Of a stretch of 64,000 nucleotides of DNA, positions 23,801 through 35,500 are shown piece after piece. The stretch covers positions 4,089,682 through 4,153,681 of the forward strand of contig VXAI01000038.1 of the NCBI GenBank assembly GCA_013399305.1, written 5' to 3'. The notes below the pieces were generated by a model. It had not been told where the DNA came from, ran no database searches, and saw only the letters and a list, made by a program, of their open reading frames with translations. Numbering within the stretch: the stretch's first letter is position 1; every line of letters begins with the position of its first letter. The position numbers and the translations under genes are program-made. Origin of the DNA: Rostratula benghalensis. Taxonomy: Eukaryota > Chordata > Aves > Charadriiformes > Rostratulidae.

Positions 23801-26800
23801 CTGGACAGAGGTTTGGACCCAAATAGATCTAGTGATTTAACTAAAATAAAGTGCAGCTTCTCAATAACCCTACAGCTTTGTACAAGTTTATTTGAATACA
23901 TTACTTCAGAATTTCACCAGTTAGTGAATCACAGTAAATGTCTGTCTGGACTGCTTCTCTACTGCCCAGTAACATTTAAACTGACGGCAGTAGAACTAAA
24001 TTACGTACAAATAGAGAATGAACAGGTTGTCTGGGTGTTAAAACTTACTTTTCTGTGACACAATCAGCATTTAGATTCTGTAGAGCTTACTCTCTCTTTT
24101 CACTTGATGGATGACAGAGAGCAAACATTTGTTCTATATTAAATGAGAATTAAAAAAAGCACCCTTTAGCAATATGAATGTAGACATTAGAGGAACTCTT
24201 ATTGTATGACTGTCTTGAATTTTATTGTTGCCACTCTACATTAAAATATAATTGTTCTTGTAATTTATAATTAGAATTGTAAAGCTGAAACAAGGGATTT
24301 CAACTGTAAGAGAATAATTTTTCTGGGTTTTTTTTACTGTAAATATATAAAGAGTTTGAATGCATTCCCATGAAACATTAATTCTTAAAGGTCAGCATTT
24401 CTTCCATAAAAGTTATTTTATAACATGTCAAACAATAATGTTTTTCCACACATCCCACAGAAGATACTTAGATCAGTCAGCAATCAGACTGGTGTTGTAT
24501 TGCTGCATGCTTGATCTTTGGCCTCTTAACCTCAAAACATGTAAACATTTTAGACAGGTAATTAAATTACCCCATAAGGGGCCTAGAATGTGATAACATT
24601 TTCCAGTTAATTTCAAGCTATTTAACTTAGTGTTGGGAAAAGTGCAGCTGCGCTGCTCAGGTATTTAATCTGTCACTGCAGCACAGACATATCTGAGGTG
24701 GATTAAGTTTCTTCAGGTCAGACAGTTAAATTGTGTCCCTAGTCTTAATTTCTTGATGCTTGTGTTTTGATGAAAGCCTTAGTGTCTCTTGAACATACGC
24801 TTAGGAAAGCCTCAACAGTGAGATTTTAAAAATACGATTCTTTTTCATATTTTTGACTAGTGCTGTTTGAAAAACAAGAGCATTTAGAAGTAATACAGTT
24901 GGAAGAGGACTATAACATTATGTTTGGTAGTCAGTATTTCTTTGCAGTCATCTTCTGGTTTGAAAATTACATGATTCTTCTTTAACTTCTGCCTGTTGAG
25001 CAAATTAACACTTTACATATACATTTGCCTAAATAAATATTTCAAAATGGATGGAGTACTTTGGACTGCAGGAAAGGATTGTAACGGCCTACTCCCCAAA
25101 GTGGAGATGCCTGTAATGCCTCCAGCAGGGAAACCAGGACAAACAGCTGACAGCCTGGGATGTGGTGTTACAAAATGGCTGGAGTTGGTGCCTGGAGCGT
25201 TCAGCCCTCTCTAGTGCTCAGTAATGTTTTATTTTCCAGTGCAAAACAAAATCATCTGCCTTGGATTGCTCCTTGCAGGAAGCCATTTGATGAGTGTGTT
25301 CATTTCCCGTTAGCTCTTAGATAAGTGAGTATATTCTTCTGGCAGATTCTTCCAAACTTTCATGGTATTACAATGAACAATTCTGGCAGTAGACTCATTT
25401 CACTACTGTAGGCTTAGAAGAAATTAAATGAGAGGTGTCAGGCTTTCATTGAAACGTGTAAAATATGCATGTGCCTGCTGAATTTAGTACATGTGAAAAT
25501 TCACCCTAGTCAAGCTGAAATAGCATGTTTTGATGTTTGTTTCAAAGGTCTGTAAGTACACTCCTGTATGTCATTGAGTTTATGATAGACTGTCATAGGC
25601 ACTGTTAAACATGGAGTTGAGGATTATATATGCTTGTAAAAGGGGACTCATTTTGTTATATTTCTTCTCTCAAGGCAGCTTCGTTTGGGGCACTACAACT
25701 ATTACAGTTCTGTTTAATATCAGTAAAACCACTTTGATCTTCTGATTGATACTGTCATGACAGCTAATTTTATTTCATTATCTGCAAACATTTCTAATAT
25801 TTTTGGGAGATACTTGTCAAACATTTATCCCTTGATTATAGCATTTTAAATATCAGTGAGGCAGGTCAGTAAGAGGCTCCTGCTGAGGGTGGCAACATAT
25901 AACCATTAAGTTGCCAGTGTCAGGTTTGTTTCCTGCTGCAAGGCTGCAAGCTGTTCTCTGTACTCAGTAACCACGTAAAAAGGGTGCAGTAATTGCACTT
26001 TCAGGGGAAAACAGAAGAAAACCCACCAAACAACAAACCAGTCCCAAAGCCACTACGTCAATTATAGTTAAAACCTACATCTCTTTCTTAAAGAGTCTGT
26101 GCTCTAGAGTGGTAATGAGTGGTGGGAAGAGGTTGCTGATATCTCCTAGTTAATAGCAATGAAGGCAGTAAATGATAAGTTGTTTCACCCACTGTATAGT
26201 TTGGAGTAGGCAGCTATGACCAATGGTTAGTTTATCAGTTTATCCAGAGCATCTCCTAGTGCAGCATTTGAACAGTCAATGGCGTTCCACTCTGAGGCAG
26301 TTGAATTGAATTTTACATCGTTTAGGATACAGGACACGTTGTATTGGTGAGCTGATGGTGTAGAAGACAGAAAGTAGGTGTTGTCAGAAGGTCATTCAGC
26401 TGCAAACCATACATATAATAAGTGATCCTTTACCAGAAAACGGCTGTTTTATCTACAGACTGCATATTCATTTAAATGTTTTTGAGTGTTTTTTCTCCAA
26501 GGGGATGAGCAAGAAAATAAATGAAGAGTGAAATACAGATGTTCAAATATATATGGCTCATTAATTGGGTGTATGGCAACAGCTTTCACTGGGTCTCAGA
26601 TGGGCAAATAATAATTTAAAATGAGGATTGTATTTTAAAACAAAGTTCTTAAACATGACAGTTTTCTGTTCTAGATCATTTAATTTAGTAATCAAAAATC
26701 TACATTTTAAAAATAGTTGCTCTTCTCACTTCCCACAAGCAGAATGCATGATTTTTCCATTTAAATTGTTTAATAAGCTGCAAATTTAATAAGTCCTGCA

Positions 26801-26877
26801 AATGTAACTTTGCTCTTTGATTCCAATTGAATCGATCTCTATGTTATCCCAACTTTTAATTAGAAGGCACACTGATT

Positions 26878-27336
26878 TTGACAGGAAAATGTGAGTATGC
26901 ATATGAGCTTGAAGAAGAAGAAGAAATGATTACATGGAAAGGTGAAAGTATTCTCACTGTTTCTCACTATGTCTTGAAGGCTGAAACAGCGATGAGGTTT
27001 AAGCTGCCTGAGTTTGGCCATAAAGTACCCATCCATACCAGGTGGGTCAAAATGTATTTTAAAGATGCGAGGAGTCTGCATGTTTCCAAGCATGAGCAGT
27101 GGGTACGTACCGAGTACCCATCAGTCCCTCTCCAAAGGGAAACAGGAGCTGCCGCTATTGGGGCTGCACAGACCTGGTGTCTCTTGGTAGCACTGACACT
27201 GGAAATAACTGAGATACTGGAACTGTCAATAGTATTGATATTTTCCACTGGCTGTATTCTCAATGGCAGCCCAGTCTTCTGTGATACATTGGTTCTATTG
27301 GCTGTGTCTCTTTATGGGCCTATATTATGGAAATGA
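26878..27336 (+). other. Orphan open frame of 152 codons, coding status doubtful
   Basis: This is an uninterrupted frame that opens at a TTG codon; the first ATG comes 17 codons in, directly after an acidic run of five Glu encoded by (GAA)5. The translation has a charged first half and a hydrophobic C-terminal third (many Leu, Ile and Val), ending in TGA at 27334-27336. I recognise no domain or family. It ends about 180 bp before the minisatellite. An overlapping minus-strand frame of 98 codons also exists, so chance openness is likely. It could be a lineage-specific exon, but nothing beyond its length supports that. Confidence 0.15.
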
Positions 27337-27547
27337 CTTTATTCCAGTAGATAAACATAGCTGTTATGTTATGCTGCTGAATTAATTCATTTTTATGTTT
27401 CTAGATAATAAAAGAGAAAAAGTTTCTAGAGGAGCCTGTCCCATTTGCTATCAAAATGCACACTGTATAGAAGTGAATTCTTTCAGCTTTTGTTGTTGTA
27501 ATTGAAGCTTCAACAATATTAAAAATTATGAAAAAACCCCAGCCGTG

Positions 27548-27560
27548 TATATATATATAT
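27548..27560. repeat. (TA)n run at array edge
   Basis: A short run of alternating T and A sits within the first 50 bp of the minisatellite and grades into AAATATAAAT. Confidence 0.85.
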
Positions 27561-27779
27561 AAATATAAATTTAAAAAGCCCATAGTATCAAGCTGTCTAA
27601 AAAACCAACCAACTAAAACCCCAACCTTGTTAACAAAAGCTATTTAAAAAGCAGTCACATTAAAAAGCACAACATAAACCCACAATGGTCAAAAAAACCC
27701 AGCCTTCTAAAAACCATAAAAATGAATCCAGCAGTCTAAAATGCAAACCACATCAAAACCAAACTGTATAAAGACCAGC

Positions 27780-27802
27780 TGGTTTTTTTGGTTTTTTTTT
27801 TT
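27780..27802 (-). repeat. Inverted T-rich island inside the array
   Basis: A run of seven T, then GG, then eleven T interrupts the otherwise A/C-rich plus strand. Its reverse complement reads like the surrounding units (A-run, CC, A-run, CC), so it looks like one small piece of the array in opposite orientation. It could pair with neighbouring A-runs as a hairpin. Confidence 0.7.
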
Positions 27803-30368
27803 AATTATTAAAACAAACAGTATAAATACCAACTACATTAAACATCTGAAGTAAATATATAAATACCTAAAAACCCAAACCATATTAAAAACTAGTCATG
27901 GAAAAAGCAAAAATATTAAAAAATTTAAAACCTCCAACTGTTTGAACAGCCAACCATTATCAATCACACTTAAATCAACCACATAAAAAACCCGTGGCAT
28001 TGAAAACCAACCATAACAAACCAAACCCAACTGTAATGTAAACCAGAGTTCTAAAAAACCCTCATATAAACCCAACCATATTGACTCTATTGTATAAAGA
28101 CCAACCGTATGAACCCCCAACCCTATAAAAACAAATGGTATGAAAATCCATCAGTAGAAAAAGCTGTATTGCAAAACCAAGGCAGAAAAGCCCAACTGTA
28201 TTAAACAACCAAAGTAAAAGAAGTCAAGTGGATAAAATCTAACCATACCAAACAGAAACTGCATCAAAACTCTACAGAAACTGACCAGGTAATATAACTG
28301 TGTGAAACTCCCTCCAAACTACAAACCAAACTCTAAACTAGAACCACATAAACCTACACTTAAAACAACCTATATTAAAAAATATTCAAACTAACTATAC
28401 CAAACCCCATTCACATGAAAAACAGCATTATAAAAACATTATTAATCTAATTATGTAAAAAATAAAGGTCTATAAACCCAACCCAATATTAAAAACAACC
28501 ACATGAAACCCAGCTGTTTTTAGAATCAGCCATACTTTAACCAACCGTGCAAAACTCAACCATGCAAAAAAAGTTGAAGAATCCAAACGTGCCAAAGAAA
28601 AGCCATGGGAAAAACCCATTGTCAAACCACCCCCACTATGAGAAACCAACAGTATAAAACCTACCTGTATTATAAAACCAAGGCATAAAACCCCAGCCAT
28701 GTTAAACAACCGAAGTACAATAAACCCACCATATGAAAGAGCAATTATGCCGAACCTCAACCATATTAAAGTCGGTCTTGTAAAACACTTGTAAAACCCA
28801 GCCTTCTTAAAACCACATCTGCAATCCCCAGCTGTGTAGAATGCCATCCATATTAAACCAAACTGTTATAAAAACCAAATGTGTAAAAAAAGAATTGGGT
28901 AGAACCCAGTCGTATAAAAGCCCTTACCGTACAAAAACCCAACCGTAGGAAAAAGCCACCGTGTGAAAAACTAACAATGTAATAACTCCCTGTATTACAA
29001 AATGAAGGCATAAATAACCTCCTATATTTAACCAATGTCTAATAAACCAACTGGATAAAAAGTCCAATGGTAATAAAACCCAATCACTTAAAATGCAAAA
29101 GTGTAGAACACCAGCCAATGAAATACCAAGTGGATACCAAAATCTTATAAAAAACTTAACAATATTAAAAACTAACTGCATCAAACCCCAGTCAAATAAA
29201 CAACCAACTGTATAAAACCAATCAAATGCATTAAAATCCAATTGTATTCAATAAAAAAACCAACCCAGTTTAAATAGTAACCATGTTAAAAAACCAAAGT
29301 GTAAAAATAGTAACCATATTAAAAAGAAAAATAGAAAAAACCCAAAGGTGTAAAAACCCATAAAAATCTCAACCATGTAAGCAGCCACCTGTATTGAAAC
29401 ACGCTGTATCACAGCCAGCCACACAAAAGGTAGCTGTTAAAACCAACCAAAGGCTGGTAACAGAAAGGTGGTATGAGAACCAAGCGGATAAAACCCAACC
29501 ATGTTAAAAACATTAAAAAAAAAACAAACCACAAAGAATTCAAGCCTCAAACAATCTTCCTAAAACCCACCATGCACCTTAGCTAACCAGCTGTCCAAAA
29601 CCCAACCCCGTACAAGAACAATCATACAAAAAAGTAGAAAAATAGAACCTTATTTAAAAAAAAAGTAAAAAACTGTCCCAAAAAGCTACTATATTAGAAA
29701 ATAAATGTATAAAACATGTTTGAACACAAGCAGAGTTCAAACGAACTCTATTAAACAACCATGTTCTAAAAGCACAACTGTATTTAAAAGCCAAAGTGTA
29801 ATAAACAAAATGCTTAAAACAGCAACCAGATTAAACCCAACCATACCAAAAGACCAACTGTAATAAAAAACACTGTAAAAAAAGCCCCCAACCTTTTAGA
29901 AAAAACAACCATATTAAAAATCCCACTAAATCAAAACCAATCATATAAGTGTAGGAAAAATAATTGTCACAAACCATAGTTTAAAAATAAACCACATAAA
30001 AAGTATAATAGCTTAAAGGTATAAACATGTACATAAATATATACTACTGTATAAAGAACCAACCCATAAAACCCAATAGTATAAAAAAAACTTTTAAAAA
30101 CCATCTCCAAAACCAGAGTATAAAATACCAACTGCAAGAAAAAAACCCAGAGTGGAAAAATCCAAACAGAAAACCCCCAACATGTAAAAAACCGCTGTGT
30201 AAAACAATACTTTAAAAACCTCACAAAACCCAACTGTACCTAAATCGAAACATCAAAAAGCCAACCATTTAAAAACCCAACTATATAAAACCTAAAAATG
30301 TTTAATTACTGACCTTATTAAAAAACCTGAAAATATAAAACTCCAACCACAAACCTGAAAATATTAAT

Positions 30369-32394
30369 TTACTGGTGCTCTCATCCTTTCTGCCATTTGT
30401 CCAGGTCAGAAATGAAAGTGTTAACTTGACATCCAGCTCATTGTTTTCAGTAGGCTTTGAAAATCCATCCCTTGGATTGTTTAAATGCAGGCCGTCCTGT
30501 CAGGCCTTGTTCTGTGGTTAAGTTGTTGTTTCATCAATGACAGTCTCGCCTCCTGTGTGCAAAAGAAATGCAAGAGGTTGTGCAGTAGATGAGCTGTATA
30601 CAGCTGGTCATGTAGAGCCTGCACTTCCTTGCGGTGTGAGACTGGACAAGGTCAAACAGTTATTTCCAGCATGAATGTGGGAGCATACTTACAGTAGACT
30701 GTCACAACAGAAGTGGAGCTGTGGTGGCTGTGAGTTGCAGTGCTTTACACAGACATTAGTGAGTTCTGAAAAAGACATTATTAATAATGTACATTTCCAA
30801 TACTAAAATGGACCACAAATGCTAAACTGTGTCTTCTTAGAGCATTGCATTGTCAGGCTGTGATCCATTTTTGAGTCGTGGCAAAGAGGAAACTGGCAGA
30901 GCTGTCATTTCCCTGCCGAAAATACTGATGGAATTTATCTGCATGATCCCAAGAGGATTTGCTGCTGATACACAGCTGCTCTCACAAGCTGGACTAGTGT
31001 ATAACCCTAATCTGTAGAAATATTCTAATTGACAACATCTAATAACAGATTGTCATGTGCAAATTCAAAAGCTCTGAATGTGTGTGAGCTTCAGGGGGAT
31101 GCTCTTTTCTGAGTGGCTGTTCCCAACTGCAGTGTGTAGCAGAGCTACAAAAACAACTTTATCAAATTATGTCCAGCATCCTTATTGGCCAAAGAGACAG
31201 AATTGTCTTCTGTGGAGCTGTGAATTGGAACAGAAGCCTTTACTGAGTCATGGTGTGAGGGTTGTTGGGGCACTTGGTAATTACAAAAGGAAGACTAGAG
31301 ACAGAGCCTCACTAGGCTACAGTTAGGGTTTACCCATCAGTTTCTGGATTCCTGTTTGCTCTTGTTCAGCCCCCTGTTATTCCCAGCTGCGGCTGTGGAA
31401 ATGTAGCAAGGGCTTGCCCAGTAGCAGATGAGCTGTGGGATGGTGATGGTGGTGTGAAGCCTGGGCAGATCCCTGCCTGAGTCTCAGCTTTCAAGAAAAG
31501 TTTCCTTGACTGTCAGTTAAAATGAAGGTGGAAGTTGGGGGGAAAGAAACTATCTGCAACTTGAGCAAATATGATGCACGTCTGTCATCCCAACGTCTTG
31601 TAGAAACCCAATACCAGTTTTACAAAGTAACTTCTCAGCAGAGCCATGCTTAACAAAATAAGTCACTTTTTAAGCCATAAGCAGGACATGTCATTTCAGC
31701 TGATGGTAATGCTCTGTAACATTTCATTTAACTTTTAAAACTCCTGTAGTATCACTGCAATGTATCAGGACACTAACCCTTCACATTAATGGACTTGGCA
31801 AAGAGAAGTAAAGGTGCTTTCACAAGCAAATACTGAATGTGCAGGGAATAAATTCTGTAGTGACCTGTCATGAAACTCAGGAATGTCAAATGTGTAATTT
31901 TCCTTAGCACACCATGACAGTAATTTAGGAGGAAGTAGAGAGTATCAGAAATAAAGCCCAGTCACCTATCCCATCTTAGTACTGGGCTTCCAGAGGGCTG
32001 AGATAATGGGAATTATCTGACTTGTGTGGGGATTGTGTGTTGGGGAATAGGCAAAGGTACAGGCTGCACGTTTTATGTCACCTCACTTTCTTTAGAAACA
32101 GTCACGTTTGTATCATTGCTGTGTAATTGTATTCAGTGAGAGAAAAGTCTGATTTTCTTCCCAGTGTAGGAAAGCCTTTGTTTCTACAAGTCACAGGGAG
32201 ACTGCTCAGTGATTACATAAGTACATAAAATGTCCCTGTGGAAAGAAAGTCACTTTGTCAAAACAGTAACTTGATGGTGTGTATGTGCTCTCCCTCTATC
32301 CTTTCCACACTACGTTCATTTAGTCGTCTTCATTCTATAAATGCCTTCTTTATTTCTATAATTCTCTCTGCTTTCTAATGCAACATATAGCTGA
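30369..32394. other. Unique non-coding DNA right of the array
   Basis: Base composition returns abruptly to normal after the array. No gene, transposon or RNA gene was recognised. One 82-aa plus-strand frame (31078-31326) has no recognisable homology. Confidence 0.6.
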
Positions 32395-32583
32395 GGGCAG
32401 TGGGAGCTCTGAGCAGGTTTGGAAAGGGTTAGCTGGAGAGGTTGCAGTGTCTCCATCAGTGGAGATAATTAAAACCCAAATGGATATCCCCCTGGTGCAG
32501 TGCTGTTCCTGCTTGAGCAGCTGGTGTAGGGGATCTCCAGAGGTCACCCCTGACCCCAACTATTTCTTGATTCTGTTCTTAAA
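32395..32583 (+). mobile_element. CR1 LINE, short diverged 3' fragment
   Basis: About 190 bp aligns by eye with the CR1 3' region: a version of the valine/glutamate-rich PSVEIIKTQMDI end of ORF2 (GTGTCTCCATCAGTGGAGAT), then CTTGAGCAG, then GGATCTCCAGAGGTCACCCC, ending TTGATTCTGTTCTT. It is more decayed than the longer copies and lacks the clean octamer end. Boundaries are approximate. Confidence 0.75.
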
Positions 32584-35500
32584 TCATGTTTTTGTCAGCT
32601 TAGCTTCCTGACAACCGTAACTTCAGATCAAATGTAGTATGCAGCTGTAGTTGAGACCTCGCTCAAAATTTTTTGCATGTCTTTGGATGGAAGTTGTATT
32701 TCCTCAGAAGTCAGATTTCAGTTATGAGAAAAAGCTTCTGTGATCCTTGTCTGTATGGAAAAGATGTCTACAAAAATTATTGTTGAGCAGATTCAATAAC
32801 TTGGAATACTTTGTGCTGAGGGTTTGAAAATTGATAGTCAAAGTTCAGGAGGGCTCCTATCTGTGTAGCAGGAAGCCTCCTTTTTTCCCATACATAGCTC
32901 TTTACACCTTCCTCTTCAGTTAGAAGTTTGTTTGAAGTAATCTCAAATTTTGCAAACCAGGATTGTAGTTGCCAGGACAATCCAATCAGTTATGCATATT
33001 CTGTAAACCCTCCCCCGTTTTCCAAGCCCTGGTGCCTCACCTATGGCATCAGAAGGCGCTCTTTCACCTTGCCGTCCAAGCAGATGAATGCCTGCTGTGC
33101 ACCTACCTTCTTGCATTTCCATTTGACTCAAGGTGAGCCCAGACGTTTTTTCTGTGCTACCAGCCATTCAACTGTAGCTGTTCTCCAAATGACATCTTCC
33201 TTCTAAAACCATTTTCATGCACTGGAAGAGGAGGGGGAGGTGTGTGTCTGCCTAAGGGTTAAGTAATTACTGACAGAAAATGAAGTCTTTGGGTAGTTTT
33301 TCCACATTTTGCTGAAGAATAGGTTTCTGTTCAGAACAATGCATTTTTCTTGCTATTTTGCACCTGACTGAAGTGTGAATGTATTCCTGATACACCATAA
33401 TGAGAGAAAATTCTATTTCTTTTTTCTTGTCTACTTGTAGTAACATCACAGGCCTAATAAATCTTATCTGCTACCCCCAAAAAGGCTGTAATTGAGACAG
33501 ATCGAGCTGACACATTTGTTCTTCACCTGGAGATGGTACTAGAGCAAATCAGAAGGAAAGCTGTGCAGCATATACAAGACCATAACAGTAATCCTGTTTA
33601 GGAAAAATACTATCACCACCTGTACACCAAAATAAATCTTTTTTCCTGTGGAAGCCTTAAGATGACTTGAATGTGTATGTGGCTAATGGTTTATGTTGTA
33701 TAAAAATGGCAATTATTATAATGCAGAGCATGAAATTTTTCTAGCGTAAAAGTGGTATTACACTATATGCTTTCAACGTGGTGTTCTGAGCAAGTCCAGT
33801 ACTCCCAGATATATTCAATTTGTGCTCCAGGTTAGGAGTTCTGCTCTGCAGAAGGCATGCTTTATTGAGATCTGAGAGGTGTTTGCCTCAAAAGAAATTA
33901 CTCCAGAATGAAAGTAAATATGATAAAAACTCAACTTACCGTGATTCAGTTTGTCAGTGACTCTGTGGTAAGGGCAGCAGCTACAGGAAGGCAGGAGAGG
34001 AGCTTCCAGGGAGTGTTACGTGGGTGAAGTTGCAAGGTGAAACAGGAATGGTAGTTCTTTGTCTAGATGCTGCTGATAATGAAGCGTTGTAGAAAGCATA
34101 AAAAACTTTATTTAACACAGACTGGACAGAGTTCCTGTCTGAATTATAAAAAAGAATCAACACAGTACTGTTGGAGAAATGAAGAGAAGTACTTCTGGAA
34201 AATCCATTGAGAATTTTTGGACTTTGTTGTAAATTTGATTTATATGAAAAGCAACATGTTGATTGCTTCTGATCTTTATCTAACGTTGAGGAGTGTCCCT
34301 TACTATTTCCAGTGTAACAACCTGGCAATATCTGATTATTTAATAATGAAGTGGTAATATAAAAAGTAACACTTCAACATACTCTAGGACAACAATAAGT
34401 AAGTTTTGAATTAGTAAATATTTCTTTAAAGAACATCAAGAAAACACTTCAGCAAGAGCTAACTTGAGTCATGTGCTTAAGCCTGACTGAATTAAAGAGA
34501 GAGAATAGCTTTCAAATTAGACATATGCTGAAGTGCTATTCTGATTCTTTTCACAACGAGATCTGTAACTGCCCATACAACAGCAGTCTTTACAAAATTG
34601 CACTCACAAATAATTCAGCTTGTGAGTACAATCTGTCATCTCCTGACTGGCACTTAGAGGAAAAGGCAAAAGCATTTATTTCAGCTCTCACTTGGGTAAA
34701 TTTGATAACTGAATCAGGGAATCAGAAGAAACATGGATCTCCAGTGACGTGTTCACAAAGTCTGTTTCAGAGTAAAATAAGCCTTTTTGAAAGCTTGAAT
34801 GTCATTCTCCTGGATATAAGTATTCACTGAGATACGTGAATACGTTCAAAAAGGGGGATATAATAATACTCAAAAATCAAGTTCATTGCAGTGAATATGA
34901 AGCTGTCAGGTCTGGCTACTGATTCAGTACCAGCTCGAGTCAGTATTGACTAGGATTTTTCAGAATAATGATGCCCTTTTGATACACTTTTAAAATATGT
35001 GAATTAATCTAGTTTCATTGGACAGATAGCCTTCACAGAAATTATGGGCTATAAGGAGTAATTGCTTGTCATGGCAATTTCACTGCGCAGGGCAAAGAAG
35101 TGCATAGAAATGTTCTTTCAGCTGCAAAGGTGTCAGGCACAGGTTATACTTCAGGTAGGCTGAAACCAGCCTCAGGATAAATAGTTTGCAGAATTGTTCC
35201 CACAGGCTGTAAATTCTCTTGAAAAAAAAAGATGAGATGAGTTACCTGAGAGCAAGGGGGACAGTACGCAGCAGACGGCACCACGACACCTGAGCTGCTG
35301 AAGGCTGAGGGTTGATCGTTTTGCTTGAGGAGCCATCCTTGGGAGGAGGCGGAGATACCGTGTAAAACAGTGAAACTCACCTCCGGCCCAAATCCAGATT
35401 TTTTTTTTTTTCTCTCCTTTTAGGTATGAGATGAAAAAAAGTGAAGTCATAGGTGGGTAAGCACTCTTGGGAGGTATTTGAATCTTACAGCAAAGAAGTA

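Larger units (their letters stand above)
15246..27514. other. Unique AT-rich non-coding DNA
   Basis: No gene or transposon was recognised over about 12 kb. Open frames are at most 152 aa and unrelated to families I know. Contents are an A-rich tract (20279-20314), a G/T-rich simple tract (20740-20812), and slightly GC-richer patches at about 17220-17350 and 18980-19270. Segments at 22570-22900 and 26480-26870 are dense in ATTA, GATA-like and octamer-like words and could be conserved non-coding elements, which cannot be tested here. Confidence 0.55.
27515..30368 (+). repeat. Degenerate A/C-rich minisatellite array (~15-18 bp units)
   Basis: About 2.85 kb is built from imperfect tandem units. 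A typical unit reads TAAAAACCCAACCATAT on the plus strand, with frequent variants such as CAACTGTA, CAACCGTA and AAACCAAAG. Unit length drifts between roughly 13 and 21 bp. The plus strand is very rich in A and C and poor in G: I counted 4 G in 28021-28080 and 3 G in 28441-28500. The minus strand is therefore T/G-rich with TTGGGTTTTT words. Flanks are ordinary unique DNA. Minus-strand open frames inside the array (for example 28470-28847 and 28924-29241) encode monotonous F/L/G/V/Y-rich peptides and arise from the composition, not from genes. I do not recognise the unit as a named avian satellite; the well-known chicken CNM (41 bp) and W-linked XhoI/EcoRI families have different unit sizes. 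Confidence 0.9.

Noticed and set aside
28470..29241. Minus-strand frames of 125, 60 and 105 aa inside the minisatellite
   Set aside because: They are low-complexity F/L/G/V/Y peptides with the periodicity of the DNA repeat. They stay open because the T/G-rich strand has few stops, and no domain is visible.
27515..30368. CRISPR array or interstitial telomere
   Set aside because: Units are too short and variable for repeat-spacer structure and the host is a vertebrate. The TTGGGTTTTT words are not runs of TTAGGG.
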